Positions 1 through 8,570 are shown, counted from the first letter of the stretch. The stretch: DNA of 64,000 bases from Cochlodiniinecator piscidefendens (GCF_011326755.1 NZ_JAAOIE010000006.1:62001-126000), one strand, 5' to 3'. The notes: generated by a model from the letters alone, not told the origin. Numbers and translations are program-made.

Positions 1-420
1 ATCAATGTGATGATGCACGCTGGTGGATGGCTAGAGGGTGGATTGACCTGTTCCTTTGAAAAGCTAATTCTGGACGCCGAATTGCTTCAGATGCAGGCGG
101 CGTTGTTGGACCCCATTGACCTAAGTGACGATGCCTTAGGTTTGGAGGCGATCGCTGAAGTAGGCCCGTCCGGGCATTTCTTTGGCACGGCGCATACGCT
201 TGCCCGATATGAAACCGCGTTTCACAGCCCAATCCTGTCAGATTGGCGCAACTATGAAACATGGCGCGACGATGGGGCAAAAACGGCCACCGAACGCGCT
301 AACACCGTTTGGAAGCAATTGCTGCGCGACTACGAAAAGCCGGCGATCGACCCCGCAGTTGAAGAAGAACTCGAGGCGTATGTCGCCAAACGCAAAACAG
401 AAATCCGTCCCGATGCATAG
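1..420 (+). CDS. MttB-family (trimethylamine methyltransferase-like) methyltransferase, C-terminal part
   Basis: Only the last 139 codons are inside the window; the reading frame is open from base 1. The visible end carries the MttB superfamily C-terminal pattern: HAGGWLEGGL, then EVGPSGHFFGTAHT, then a RYETAF...LSDW stretch and a WKQLLRDYE tail. Members move a methyl group from a methylated amine to a corrinoid protein. True trimethylamine MttB carries pyrrolysine, but most homologues do not and act on betaines. The diagnostic central region lies off the window, so the substrate cannot be judged. The next gene starts 56 bases downstream on the same strand, which suggests cotranscription. Family assignment is firm, substrate unknown. 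Confidence 0.85.
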   Translation: MNVMMHAGGWLEGGLTCSFEKLILDAELLQMQAALLDPIDLSDDALGLEAIAEVGPSGHFFGTAHTLARYETAFHSPILSDWRNYETWRDDGAKTATERANTVWKQLLRDYEKPAIDPAVEEELEAYVAKRKTEIRPDA

Positions 421-476
421 TGCAATGCATCAACAGGGATGATCTACAGACCCTGCTACAACCAATAGGAACCGCA

Positions 477-1490
477 ATGCGAACCCACGGCCCAGTTCAC
501 ACTTCTTTTGACTTCGACACACCCGGTAAGCGAAACGGGTTTATCGACCTGACCCATTCAGATCACCGCCATGCCTTTAGCGCGGTGCGGGTGCCCGTCG
601 GTGTGATACAGGGGGGCGCGGGCCCAACCGTGATGCTGACGGCGGGCAATCATGGCGATGAATACGAAGGTCAGGTCATTCTGCATCAACTGATGCAGCA
701 ATTGTCACCGGATCAGGTTCAGGGGCGATTGATCTTTTTACCCGCCCTGAATACCCCGGCTGTGCTGGATCGCGCCCGGGTTTCGCCGTTGGATGGTGGC
801 AACATGAATCGCAGTTTTCCCGGCGCGACCAACGCCGGGCCAACAAAGGCCATCGCGGCGTTTGTCGATGCACATCTTATCCCGATGGCAGATGCAATTT
901 TGGATTTCCATTCTGGGGGAACAACGGCGGAATATGTGGATTGCGGGTTTTTGTGCGTTGGACCGGACGCAGTGCAGAATGCCGCAAACTTGGAACTGGC
1001 CGAAGTCTTTGGTGCGCCTTTTACAATGGTGGCCACGATTGACGGAACCGGCGGCGATTTTGATACGGCGGCCTATAACCAAAACACCCGTTTCTTATCC
1101 TGTGAATTGGGCGGCATGGGGCGGTTTTCTCAAGCGTCTTTTCAAACCGGGTGGGCGGCTACGAACCGCGTTTTGACCCATCTCGGTCTGATTGATAACC
1201 CGAGCGAAGGGCTGACAACGCGTTTTATCGATGTTGGGGCGGGTTGTAGTTTTGGCACCACAGGGCATCACGGGCTTGCGCAGCTTCATGTGTCGCCTGG
1301 GGATGAGGTCCGGCAGGGTGATCATGTTGGCACCGTGTTTGATGTTCACAACTTTGGGGCACCCCCCGAGCGTGTATTGGCAGGCCAAAATGGGGTGGTC
1401 GCGGTGTGTCGGCGCAATCCTTTGGTTGAGCCCGGCGATCATTTGTGCATGGTAACCCGCGAAATCCCAGTAAGCGAAATGCATAAATAG
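477..1490 (+). CDS. Zinc-dependent M14 deacylase (succinylglutamate desuccinylase/aspartoacylase family, DoeB-like)
   Basis: A 337-residue protein of the AstE/AspA family, which removes an acyl group from an N-acyl amino acid. Expected zinc ligands are visible: H59 and E62 in NHGDEYE, and H145 in DFHSGG. The catalytic glutamate is probably E210 in CELGGMGRF, and an NMNRSFPG segment also fits. I chose the ATG at 477 because AGGA lies 6 bases upstream. A GTG at 420 would add 19 residues of unlikely N-terminus. The closest functional family I can suggest is DoeB/EutE (N-acetyl-diaminobutyrate deacetylase of ectoine breakdown), but the rest of an ectoine operon is not visible, so the substrate is an inference. 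Confidence 0.85.
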   Translation: MRTHGPVHTSFDFDTPGKRNGFIDLTHSDHRHAFSAVRVPVGVIQGGAGPTVMLTAGNHGDEYEGQVILHQLMQQLSPDQVQGRLIFLPALNTPAVLDRARVSPLDGGNMNRSFPGATNAGPTKAIAAFVDAHLIPMADAILDFHSGGTTAEYVDCGFLCVGPDAVQNAANLELAEVFGAPFTMVATIDGTGGDFDTAAYNQNTRFLSCELGGMGRFSQASFQTGWAATNRVLTHLGLIDNPSEGLTTRFIDVGAGCSFGTTGHHGLAQLHVSPGDEVRQGDHVGTVFDVHNFGAPPERVLAGQNGVVAVCRRNPLVEPGDHLCMVTREIPVSEMHK

Positions 1491-1544
1491 TATAAACAGA
1501 GCTGAGTTTTCGCTTTGCAGGGTTGTGGAAGTCATGTTAGAAAA

Positions 1545-1556
1545 CTGTGATCACAG
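1545..1556. promoter_or_regulatory. 12-bp perfect palindrome CTGTGATCACAG upstream of the Rieske oxygenase gene
   Basis: The sequence CTGTGATCACAG is self-complementary and ends 23 bases before the Rieske oxygenase start codon, inside an 89-base gap. Its position suits an operator for a dimeric regulator. No cognate regulator is identifiable in the window, and a 12-bp palindrome can occur by chance. Confidence 0.35.
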
Positions 1557-1579
1557 ATGAACCGCAGTAAGGGAATCGC

Positions 1580-2731
1580 ATGACTGTCACCCAAGCCAGG
1601 TCCGTGAATGCTTTGCGTCAGGAATTGACCGCCCTCAAGGCGCTTGACCAAGAGCAAGCGCGCACAATGCCACCGAGCTTTTACACCTCAGAAGACTTTC
1701 TTGAGTTGGAGAAAGAACATATCTTTCGTAAGGAATGGATTTGTCTCGGACATGTTGGTGAAATCCCCAATCCGGGCGATTTTTACACGACGGAACTGGT
1801 CGGGGAACAGTTGCTGATTTCGCACGGCCATGATGGCGAAATCTATGTGTTGTCCAATGTGTGCCGCCATCGCGGGAATTTGGTCGAGGCACAGGCCAGC
1901 GGTAATCGCCGATCGTTTGTGTGCCAATATCACGCGTGGACATACAACACCGATGGTCAGCTAAAGACTGCACCACTGATGAAGAAAAAAACCAAGTTCG
2001 ACGTGAAGGGCTGCAAATTACCGCAGTTGAAAACAGAGATCTGGAACAACTTTATCTTTGTGAACCTCGATGGCATGGCTGCGCCTTTGGCTGAACAGTT
2101 GGGCGGGCTGCAGAGCATTTTGCAGAACTATCACCACGAACAGCGAAATCTTCTCTTTAAAGATGAGGCTGTGTGGCACACCAATTGGAAAAACCTGACC
2201 GAAAACTTCATGGAAGGGTATCACCTGTTTGCTACGCACCCAACAACGTTGCAACCCATGACGCCAACGCAACTGTGTCGCAAGGTTCCGGGAGAAGAGC
2301 GTTGGACCGCTTATCGATCTTATTATGACCCGGATTACCCACCACGCGGACCGTTTCATGAAGATATGACAGAGGATGAACGCAACAATTCCGTGTTGTT
2401 CAATGTCTTTCCGAGTTTCGTGGTCGCGGTTGCAGCAAATTATACGCTTTATCTATGCTTGCGGCCCACCGATTCTGACAAAGTTTCCATTCGCTGGGGA
2501 ATTTGTGGCCTGAAAACCGATCCAACCGACCCTGAGGTCGTTGCCTATATTGATCTTTGCAAGTCCTTCAACGCCGAAGACAAAGATAAGCTTGAGACGT
2601 TACAAAAGGCCCAGAATACGCGCTACTACCAAACTGGGCCGTTGGCGCCTGATGATTTGGAAGGCACGATTTGGGATTTCCTGAGTTATATGGGAAAACG
2701 ATTGGGCGCGGATCTGGAACTGAGCGACTAA
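1580..2731 (+). CDS. Rieske non-haem iron oxygenase, alpha subunit (quaternary-amine type)
   Basis: A 383-residue ring-hydroxylating-type oxygenase. The N-terminal Rieske [2Fe-2S] centre is C95-x-H97 and C115-x-x-H118. The mononuclear iron site is H215 and H220 in the MEGYHLFATHP stretch. The acid that bridges the two metal centres of neighbouring subunits is E212 rather than the usual Asp. Glutamate at this place is known from the carnitine oxygenase CntA group, whose relatives act on carnitine, glycine betaine and proline betaine. The reaction is probably oxidative N-demethylation or C-N cleavage of a quaternary amine. The start has AAGGGA about 7 bases upstream. No dedicated reductase is adjacent; the nearest flavin/iron-sulfur reductase belongs to the dmm operon. 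Confidence 0.9.
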   Translation: MTVTQARSVNALRQELTALKALDQEQARTMPPSFYTSEDFLELEKEHIFRKEWICLGHVGEIPNPGDFYTTELVGEQLLISHGHDGEIYVLSNVCRHRGNLVEAQASGNRRSFVCQYHAWTYNTDGQLKTAPLMKKKTKFDVKGCKLPQLKTEIWNNFIFVNLDGMAAPLAEQLGGLQSILQNYHHEQRNLLFKDEAVWHTNWKNLTENFMEGYHLFATHPTTLQPMTPTQLCRKVPGEERWTAYRSYYDPDYPPRGPFHEDMTEDERNNSVLFNVFPSFVVAVAANYTLYLCLRPTDSDKVSIRWGICGLKTDPTDPEVVAYIDLCKSFNAEDKDKLETLQKAQNTRYYQTGPLAPDDLEGTIWDFLSYMGKRLGADLELSD

Positions 2732-2743
2732 ATCTAGCAAAAC

Positions 2744-2776
2744 TTCCCCTGCATTTGCTATTCAAACGCAGGGGAA
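2744..2776. terminator. Bidirectional hairpin between the convergent Rieske and yeiH genes
   Basis: Arms TTCCCCTGC (2744-2752) and GCAGGGGAA (2768-2776) pair perfectly. An inner TTTG/CAAA stem leaves a 5-base loop, interrupted by one mismatch. On the minus strand the stem is followed by GTTTTG, so it is best placed to end the yeiH-like transcript. On the plus strand it lies 12 bases after the Rieske stop. Confidence 0.75.
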
Positions 2777-2783
2777 AGCGATG

Positions 2784-3803
2784 TTAGGCGGCTAATAGTT
2801 TGAGCCCGCCAATCACAAACAATGCGATAAAGACTGTTTCTGCAACCAGCAGGATAATTGCTGGATAGCCGACCTTTACCACTTCTCTCAGTGATGTTTT
2901 TAACCCAACTGCGCCGATCGCAGTCAAGAGCGCCCAACGGGAAAGCTCGGACGAAAGCGTGATAACCGCACCGGGGATCAGCCCAAACGAGTTTACCACA
3001 ACAACAATGATAAACCCGGCCACAAAACCCGGGATGATCGGGGGTCTCTGCCCCGTTTCGTTTGTCGAAGTAGCAAGCCGGCGGATAATGATAGAAGCGA
3101 CCAAAATGATCGGGGCAAGCATAGCAACGCGGATCAGTTTGACGATCGTGGCGATATCACCGGCTTCTTGAGAAACGGAAAATCCCGCGCCGACCACTTG
3201 CGCGACGTCATGTACTGTCGCGCCGATGAACACCCCTGCAGTCTGATCTGAAAATCCCAGCATAACGGCAAAAATTGGATAAAGGATCATTGCGATTGTG
3301 GACAACAACGTGACCCCGACGACAGTAAAAACCAGTCGCTCTTCGCTGCGGTCATCTTGGGGTAAAATTGCGGCGATTGCCATCGCAGCAGAGGCACCGC
3401 AAATTGCGACGGAACCTGCAGACAAAAAGGCAAATCGCGGCCCATGCCCGGTAAAGCGCGCGATGAGCATACCAAATATGATGGTTGAAATGAGACCGGC
3501 GGCAACGAGGCCAACAATCGGCCAACCCAAACCCGCTGCCATCTCAAAACTTATGCGCATTCCAAGTAAGACAACCCCAAAGCGAAGGACTGTGCGCGCG
3601 GAAAATGCAATACCTGCTTTGCAGGGGCCTTCCTCCGACAAAAAATTCAATGCAATGCCAAACAGCAGCGCCATTAGCATCGCAGGTGCGCCGTAGTGCT
3701 CTGAAATAAATTGCGCTGAAAGTGCAATGAGGGCTGCAATTAAGAAACCGGGGAACAGTGTTCGTACTGTTGTTGAAAGGGTGTTAAGCTGAAAGTTAGG
3801 CAT
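2784..3803 (-). CDS. yeiH: YeiH-family putative sulfate exporter (UPF0324 membrane protein)
   Basis: A 339-residue, strongly hydrophobic polytopic membrane protein with roughly ten hydrophobic helices. Family-typical stretches are YGAPAMLMALLFGIALNFL near the N-terminus, FGVVLLGMRIS, and GATVHDVAQVVGAG in the middle. Family members are described as putative sulfate/sulfite or anion exporters, with thin functional evidence. It is divergent from the XRE-cupin regulator and convergent with the Rieske gene. No strong ribosome binding site precedes the ATG at 3803. The 246-base gap upstream (3804-4049) is AT-rich and probably holds divergent promoters; I see no convincing gene in it. Confidence 0.88.
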   Translation of the reverse strand: MPNFQLNTLSTTVRTLFPGFLIAALIALSAQFISEHYGAPAMLMALLFGIALNFLSEEGPCKAGIAFSARTVLRFGVVLLGMRISFEMAAGLGWPIVGLVAAGLISTIIFGMLIARFTGHGPRFAFLSAGSVAICGASAAMAIAAILPQDDRSEERLVFTVVGVTLLSTIAMILYPIFAVMLGFSDQTAGVFIGATVHDVAQVVGAGFSVSQEAGDIATIVKLIRVAMLAPIILVASIIIRRLATSTNETGQRPPIIPGFVAGFIIVVVVNSFGLIPGAVITLSSELSRWALLTAIGAVGLKTSLREVVKVGYPAIILLVAETVFIALFVIGGLKLLAA

Positions 3804-4049
3804 ATGGTTTGCAATCTTTGTGCTGTGTCATGAGCGTTAAGGAAGAGGTGTGCTATGGCGAGAGCTACGTTTTGCGTGGCGATATTGATGGTTTTCTATA
3901 GCGCGACCGGCCAGAAGGGAAGAGACCCATTCGGGTGCGATTGTTTTCCTCTCAGGAAAAATATATAGTGAATGCAGTAAATTTATATTCATGGATACAC
4001 AGCATAATTTGTGTATTGAGACCACGAAGAATTACAGGGCAATTTCGGC

Positions 4050-4706
4050 ATGACCGCAGACACAGCCAACGCGAAAACAGTCGCGAACCTAACTCAAAAC
4101 CCACACAGCATGCGCACGGAAGAACGAGAAAAAGTTCTCGAGGTGGCGATAGGTAAAGAGGTGCGCGCATTCCGTCGTCAAAAAGGTTTGACCGTTGCAG
4201 AGCTCGCGCAGATCACCGGGTTATCGATCGGGATGCTGTCAAAGATTGAAAACGGTAATATTTCTCCGTCGTTGACGACATTGCAAACACTTGCCAATGC
4301 GCTTTCTGTCCCTTTGACGAGCTTTTTCCGTAGGTTCGAAGAGCGAAGAGAGGCGGTTCATACAAAGTCGGGCGAAGGCGTTGAATTAGAGCGTGAGGGC
4401 ACGCGCGCCAATCATCAATATAATCTTCTTGGGCATATTGGGGCAAACGCATCAGGGGTTATTGTAGAACCTTATTTGATCACGTTGAATGCTGAATCGG
4501 ATGTTTTCCCGACGTTCCAACACGGTGGGATTGAAACGATTTATATGCTTGAGGGAAAAGTGGACTACCGCCACGGTGAGGGTGTTTATCCGCTCGCGCC
4601 GGGTGATACATTGTTCTTCGATGCAGATGCCCCGCATGGGCCTGAAAAACTGGTTGAACTGCCCGCACGGTATTTGTCGATTATCAGCTATCCGCAGAAT
4701 GCTTGA
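4050..4706 (+). CDS. XRE-family regulator with C-terminal cupin domain
   Basis: A 218-residue transcriptional regulator. The helix-turn-helix lies at about residues 35-90 (RRQKGLTVAELAQITGLSIG followed by LSKIENGNISPSLTTLQTLA). The cupin sensor fold fills the C-terminal half, with a GGIETIYMLEGKV strand pair and PGDTLFFDADAPHGP. Such proteins sense a small ligand through the cupin and often control amine or osmolyte genes. It is convergent with dmmDABC, 30 bases from its end, so control of that operon is plausible but unproven. Start: ATG 4050 has only a weak CAGGG upstream. An internal ATG at 4113 would remove 21 residues and leave the HTH intact. Confidence 0.88.
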   Translation: MTADTANAKTVANLTQNPHSMRTEEREKVLEVAIGKEVRAFRRQKGLTVAELAQITGLSIGMLSKIENGNISPSLTTLQTLANALSVPLTSFFRRFEERREAVHTKSGEGVELEREGTRANHQYNLLGHIGANASGVIVEPYLITLNAESDVFPTFQHGGIETIYMLEGKVDYRHGEGVYPLAPGDTLFFDADAPHGPEKLVELPARYLSIISYPQNA

Positions 4707-4745
4707 ACCAGACCATTCCGGTTCAAGCCAATAGGTTTATTTTTG
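4701..4745 (+). terminator. Intrinsic terminator of the XRE-cupin gene
   Basis: Perfect 9-bp arms GCTTGAACC (4701-4709) and GGTTCAAGC (4720-4728) with a 10-base loop. The hairpin overlaps the stop codon and is followed by the T-rich TTTATTTTTG. It may also stop minus-strand transcripts leaving dmmC. Confidence 0.7.
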
Positions 4746-5804
4746 TAGCGGTGGTTCGGTTTCCTGATCAGGCCAAATGCCGGGCGATGTCGGTTGTCCA
4801 TCGTCAAACTGACTGAGATAATCGAGCATCATAGGTTTGTTATCAATAAACCCTTTATAAGTTGCCAACTCATCCGGCAGATCACGAATGACGCGATGCA
4901 AACGGCGGCCCCATTTGGGCATGGTCATCATGTCCTGAAAATTGCACAGATAACAGCGGATCGGAAAGACCAGCGCGTTGGACCGCGGCAAACGATAGAA
5001 GGTTTGCAATTCCACCCGCAGGTGCTGTTTATGGCCTATGTTTTCTGGGGAAAGTTCCGTTTTTTGGATGCCCCATTTGTGGTAGTTTTCTGGGCTGGTA
5101 TCCAGCAATGGATTGACCGTCATCGTCCAGTTTAAGCGTCTGGCAGGTGCACCTTGCTGAATATTGAGCAAGAACTTTAGGGCGCGAATAAAAATACCCT
5201 TTTCATGGGCGAGCGGAACAGGCGCATGCCATTCGAAAAAATTCATGCCGATGTCGAAATCCAATGACCAGTCAGCTTGTGTCGTGATCATGCCGGCATC
5301 CATCCACAGCATATCATCGCGCTGATCCAACACCGCAAAGTCACCTTGGGCCTGACGGGTAATATATTCCATCGGGCCATAGGGCAGTGTCGTTTCGTCC
5401 AAGAATGTAAACGTATCGTCGATGCCCATGGGCTTGTTGACCCAGCGCCACGTGTTGCCGTTACGATGTAGTTCGAACAGATCAGGGTAGTCTTCGGATT
5501 TGCATTCCATGATCAATTCTAGCAAATCCCACCCGGCCAATGTCATGTGGGGTAGGGACTGACAGCGCAGCGGATCCTGATCCAAAACAAGAGCACGATC
5601 TTTCATCTCTGCGAGGTAGTGTTCATCTACATCGAACCGTTTTTCGTAAACAGACCCGGCTGGACCACCTCTGTGTTGTTCCATGTTGACCGAATACATG
5701 TAGCTGTCTTCGTGAAACGGAAACGGAAAGCGTTTGATCGCCCATTCTGAATTACGAAATGAGTAATCGTCGCGGAAGGTTTCGTCGTTGAATTGTATTG
5801 TCAT
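4737..5804 (-). CDS. dmmC: Dimethylamine monooxygenase, haem-binding subunit (DUF3445)
   Basis: A 355-residue DUF3445 protein, the alpha (haem, PAS-fold) subunit of haem-dependent oxidative N-demethylase. This enzyme converts dimethylamine to monomethylamine and formaldehyde with O2 and NADPH. The family-like core includes LPHMTLAGWDLLELIMECK and a Trp/Phe-rich centre (NFFEWHAPVPLAHEKGIFIRA is typical). The start at 5804 is set by AAGGAGG 6 bases upstream, 10 bases after dmmB ends. The open frame runs 45 codons further up into dmmB but has no such signal. It is the last gene of dmmD-A-B-C. Assignment rests on the four-gene context as well as the domain. Confidence 0.9.
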   Translation of the reverse strand: MTIQFNDETFRDDYSFRNSEWAIKRFPFPFHEDSYMYSVNMEQHRGGPAGSVYEKRFDVDEHYLAEMKDRALVLDQDPLRCQSLPHMTLAGWDLLELIMECKSEDYPDLFELHRNGNTWRWVNKPMGIDDTFTFLDETTLPYGPMEYITRQAQGDFAVLDQRDDMLWMDAGMITTQADWSLDFDIGMNFFEWHAPVPLAHEKGIFIRALKFLLNIQQGAPARRLNWTMTVNPLLDTSPENYHKWGIQKTELSPENIGHKQHLRVELQTFYRLPRSNALVFPIRCYLCNFQDMMTMPKWGRRLHRVIRDLPDELATYKGFIDNKPMMLDYLSQFDDGQPTSPGIWPDQETEPPLQK

Positions 5805-5814
5805 GAGGACCTCC

Positions 5815-6777
5815 TTAGCGGTCAAGCACGAGGGTCTTGCCCTCAAACCGTGACACGCAGGGCATAATTTTTTCACCGCTGGCGTGTTCATCGTCATCAA
5901 GCCAGTGGTCGCGATGAATGAATTGTCCGTCGTAGCCAATTACGTGGGTTTCGCATTGGCCGCAGGCACCGCCACGACAGAGATAAGGCGCATCAACACC
6001 TTCGCGTTCCATCGCTTCTAGAAGGCTTTCGTGTTCGCCGACCTGAATGACTTTGTTTGACGTCGCGAGCTTTACCTCAAAGGGTTTGCCGGGTTGTGGC
6101 GCGAGGAACTCTTCGTAGTGGATATTGTCGCGCGGCCAACCTGCATCTTCGGCGGTTTTGCGTACCCAGTTGATCATTCCCTTGGGGCCACACACATAAA
6201 CATGCGTGCCCAACGGTTGGCCATCCAGAAGGTTTACCAGATTAATCGCCTGAGACTGATCATCATAATAGATATGAGTTTCATTTGGGTGTCGATCCGT
6301 TAACACATTAACATATGATCCCAAGGCTTCGCTCCGGCAAGCGTAGTGGAGTTCCCAGTTGCCGTTAAAACGTTCTAATTGTTTTATCTGCGCTAAAAAG
6401 GGCGTGATCCCAATACCACCAGCGATGAACAGATGTTTGTCAGCGCGTAGGTCTAGCGAAAACAGATTCACCGGGTAGCTGATTGTCATCTCGTCCCCAA
6501 CGGTGACGTTGTTGTGCATAAACAATGAGCCACCGCGCCCTTCGTCATCGCGGCGAACGGATATTGTGTAAGATGATTGATCATACGGATCGGACATCAG
6601 TGAATAAGGATTAAGACGGGTAATGCCACCGTCGTCCATTTCAACAACCGTATGCGCCCCACCAGAAAAGGTCGGAAGCAATTCGCCATTGATCTGCGTA
6701 AATCGGAACCGCGTTACCAATTCATTGATGGGGGTGATTTCGGTGACTTTGACTTTGATCTTCTCTGCACCGCTCAT
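5815..6777 (-). CDS. dmmB: Dimethylamine monooxygenase, reductase subunit (PDR-like flavin/[2Fe-2S])
   Basis: A 320-residue phthalate-dioxygenase-reductase-like protein. It has an N-terminal flavin domain (R54-L-N-P-Y-S-L-M-S), an NAD(P)H domain (GGIGITP at 120-126, CGP at 196-198) and a C-terminal plant-type ferredoxin with C267, C272, C275 and C307. It passes electrons from NAD(P)H to the haem subunit. Its start codon overlaps the dmmA stop (ATGA, 6774-6777), which implies translational coupling. The dmmC gene follows after 10 bases. All cofactor motifs are intact. Confidence 0.92.
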   Translation of the reverse strand: MSGAEKIKVKVTEITPINELVTRFRFTQINGELLPTFSGGAHTVVEMDDGGITRLNPYSLMSDPYDQSSYTISVRRDDEGRGGSLFMHNNVTVGDEMTISYPVNLFSLDLRADKHLFIAGGIGITPFLAQIKQLERFNGNWELHYACRSEALGSYVNVLTDRHPNETHIYYDDQSQAINLVNLLDGQPLGTHVYVCGPKGMINWVRKTAEDAGWPRDNIHYEEFLAPQPGKPFEVKLATSNKVIQVGEHESLLEAMEREGVDAPYLCRGGACGQCETHVIGYDGQFIHRDHWLDDDEHASGEKIMPCVSRFEGKTLVLDR

Positions 6778-7370
6778 TCGTAGATCCCCTTTGGCTCGGG
6801 TATATTGCCGTGGTCTTCGGCATCAACACAGACGCCCTGATAGGCTGCATGGCGTCGCGAATAATGATCCCGCACAAAAAGGTTTAAACCGCAGTGGGAA
6901 CAAACAAAGGGGTCAAGTTCAACATCTTCGGTGATACCTTTGCAGTGCACACATTGCATGCGCCGCGCAACAGAACCACGATGTTCTGTTTGGACAGCCG
7001 AATGCGGAATACCCGCAGTTGAGGTTTCTCGCATGGCTTGTCCCATGAGGCTTTCGGTGCCTGTTAGATAAACCTGCAACCCCATATGGGCCCCGGAAAG
7101 AACGCGGCGAATGCGTTGAACCGAAGCATCATAGGATGGGCCTTCATAGAATTGGGCGGGGGCCAACGCGCGCAATTTATCTGCGTGGTTTGCCCCCTTG
7201 GGAATGTAAATGATGTGGGTGTTTTCCATCAATTCAGGCGTCGCGATGTCAAGAATGGCTTCTGCGCCTTCTGCATCTGCAATCATTAGGTGGCTTTTGC
7301 CAGATCGAGCCTCAAGCCTGCCCCAAACCGGGCGACTTAATATAGATGGAGGAAATTCGAATTTTGCCAT
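6774..7370 (-). CDS. dmmA: Dimethylamine monooxygenase subunit DmmA (C-terminal zinc ribbon)
   Basis: A 198-residue protein. The first 130 residues have no motif I can name. The C-terminus carries a CxxC...CxxC zinc ribbon (C140, C143, C157, C160), followed by a conserved-looking YSRRHAAYQGVCVDAED tail. It corresponds to the gamma subunit of the oxidative N-demethylase complex; its precise role is uncertain. The ATG at 7370 has AGAGGA 6 bases upstream. An in-frame GTG at 7397 would place the start inside the upstream hairpin and is less likely. It overlaps dmmB by 4 bases. Confidence 0.88.
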   Translation of the reverse strand: MAKFEFPPSILSRPVWGRLEARSGKSHLMIADAEGAEAILDIATPELMENTHIIYIPKGANHADKLRALAPAQFYEGPSYDASVQRIRRVLSGAHMGLQVYLTGTESLMGQAMRETSTAGIPHSAVQTEHRGSVARRMQCVHCKGITEDVELDPFVCSHCGLNLFVRDHYSRRHAAYQGVCVDAEDHGNIPEPKGIYE

Positions 7371-7387
7371 AGCGTCCTCTGATACAA

Positions 7388-7420
7388 ATAAGGCCACGCA
7401 ATGTGTTTGCGTGACCTTAT
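7388..7420 (-). terminator. Intercistronic hairpin between dmmD and dmmA (attenuator or processing site)
   Basis: The arms 7388-7401 and 7407-7420 pair over 14 bp with a 5-base loop. The one DNA mismatch (7394/7414) becomes a G-U wobble in the minus-strand RNA. The RNA stem begins four bases after the dmmD stop and is followed by UUGUAUC. This is terminator-like, yet it precedes dmmA by only about 17 bases, so transcription must read through for the other subunits to be made. Confidence 0.65.
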
Positions 7421-7424
7421 CGTT

Positions 7425-8570
7425 TTAACCCTTTGCGGTGCGGATCGATTTGTCTTTGTCGTAGAACGGCATCTCTTCGGCCGTCGCTGCGATTTCCGTT
7501 CCGTCGCTATTTCTAACTGTGAGCTGCGTGCCGGGGGTGGCGCAATCAACAGGCATCCGTGCGATCCCGACATTGTGGTTGTTCAGGTTTGAATGCATGC
7601 CAAACGTGACAACACCGACTTTTTCGCCGTTTTGCAGCAGGTCGGCGCCTTCGTCGGCGGGTGTGGTGCCCTCTAGGCGCACACCATAGATTTTAAAGCG
7701 CTCTTTGCCTTGAGCGGCGTAGTGGTTTTCAGCCCCGATAAATCCGGTTTTGCCGGGTGATACTGTAAACTCAAGCCCAAGTTCCCAGAGGGTGTCACCG
7801 CAAGGCTCATCCGCAAACGGATAGGTTTCTGAGTTATCGCCGGGGAAGAAGAGGAGATAGCTTTCGGTGCGCAGCAAATCGAGCGTGGAAAATTGTACAG
7901 GGCCGATGCCCATGTCTTTGCCGCCCTTAAGAATGTTATCCCAGATGTGAACGGCGTCTTTGGCCTGACAGAAAATTTCATATCCGCGTTCACCCGTGTA
8001 ACCAGTACGAGAAATCATGACAGCACGGCCAAACAGTTTTGTTTGCATAATGCCGAAATAGGCAAGATCGCGAATCCCCTCGACATGCTGTGCTAAGAAA
8101 TCAACAGCGACAGGGCCCTGCAAAGACATATCATGCAGATCATCGTCAAAAATGACGGCGCAGTTTTTCCCAGCGGCGGCTGCGGTCAGTTGTTCGGTAC
8201 CAGTGCCAGTGCCGTGCACGACCATCCATGAGTTCACGGAAAGACGATAAATGACGCAATCGTCGATAAACTTGCCTTCATCGTTCAAGATGCAGGCGTA
8301 TGTAGAACGGCCAGGCATGATTTTTTCTACGTTACGCGTGGTTACGCGATCAATAACCTGTGCTGCATGTTCACCAACAACATGGACTTTCTTTAGGCCA
8401 GACACATCCATTAAACCGGCTTTGGTACGGACAGTTTCGTAATCCGCCGTGGCCCGTTCCGGGGTGTGGTCATAAAACCAAGCTGTCCCCATGCCATTCC
8501 AGTCCTCAAGCTCACCGCCAATTTCCGCATGGCGCTGCGCCAACGCTGATGTTCTCCATAAAATGGCCAT
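7425..8570 (-). CDS. dmmD: Dimethylamine monooxygenase, GcvT-like tetrahydrofolate-binding subunit
   Basis: A 381-residue aminomethyltransferase (GcvT) family protein. It corresponds to the folate-binding delta subunit of oxidative N-demethylase, which captures formaldehyde as methylene-tetrahydrofolate. Visible family features are TKAGLMDVSGLKKVHVVG (N-terminal), MSLQGPVAVDFL, SRTGYTGERGYEIF and LDLLRTESYLLFFPGD. The ATG at 8570 is chosen: AGGGAAA lies about 7-12 bases upstream and the protein then begins with the expected MAILWRTS. An in-frame extension of 34 codons upstream lacks family similarity. It is first in the minus-strand operon, separated from dmmA by a strong hairpin, and divergent from amt. 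Confidence 0.88.
   Translation of the reverse strand: MAILWRTSALAQRHAEIGGELEDWNGMGTAWFYDHTPERATADYETVRTKAGLMDVSGLKKVHVVGEHAAQVIDRVTTRNVEKIMPGRSTYACILNDEGKFIDDCVIYRLSVNSWMVVHGTGTGTEQLTAAAAGKNCAVIFDDDLHDMSLQGPVAVDFLAQHVEGIRDLAYFGIMQTKLFGRAVMISRTGYTGERGYEIFCQAKDAVHIWDNILKGGKDMGIGPVQFSTLDLLRTESYLLFFPGDNSETYPFADEPCGDTLWELGLEFTVSPGKTGFIGAENHYAAQGKERFKIYGVRLEGTTPADEGADLLQNGEKVGVVTFGMHSNLNNHNVGIARMPVDCATPGTQLTVRNSDGTEIAATAEEMPFYDKDKSIRTAKG

Noticed and set aside
1095-1535. 146-codon minus-strand ORF
   Set aside because: Antisense to the M14 deacylase; no motif, and the plus-strand gene has clear zinc ligands.
3837-4025. 62-codon minus-strand ORF in the gap before the XRE-cupin gene
   Set aside because: No ribosome binding site, no recognisable motif, AT-rich composition of a promoter region.
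5805-5939. N-terminal extension of dmmC by 45 codons
   Set aside because: It overlaps dmmB coding sequence; AAGGAGG directly before ATG 5804 fixes the start.
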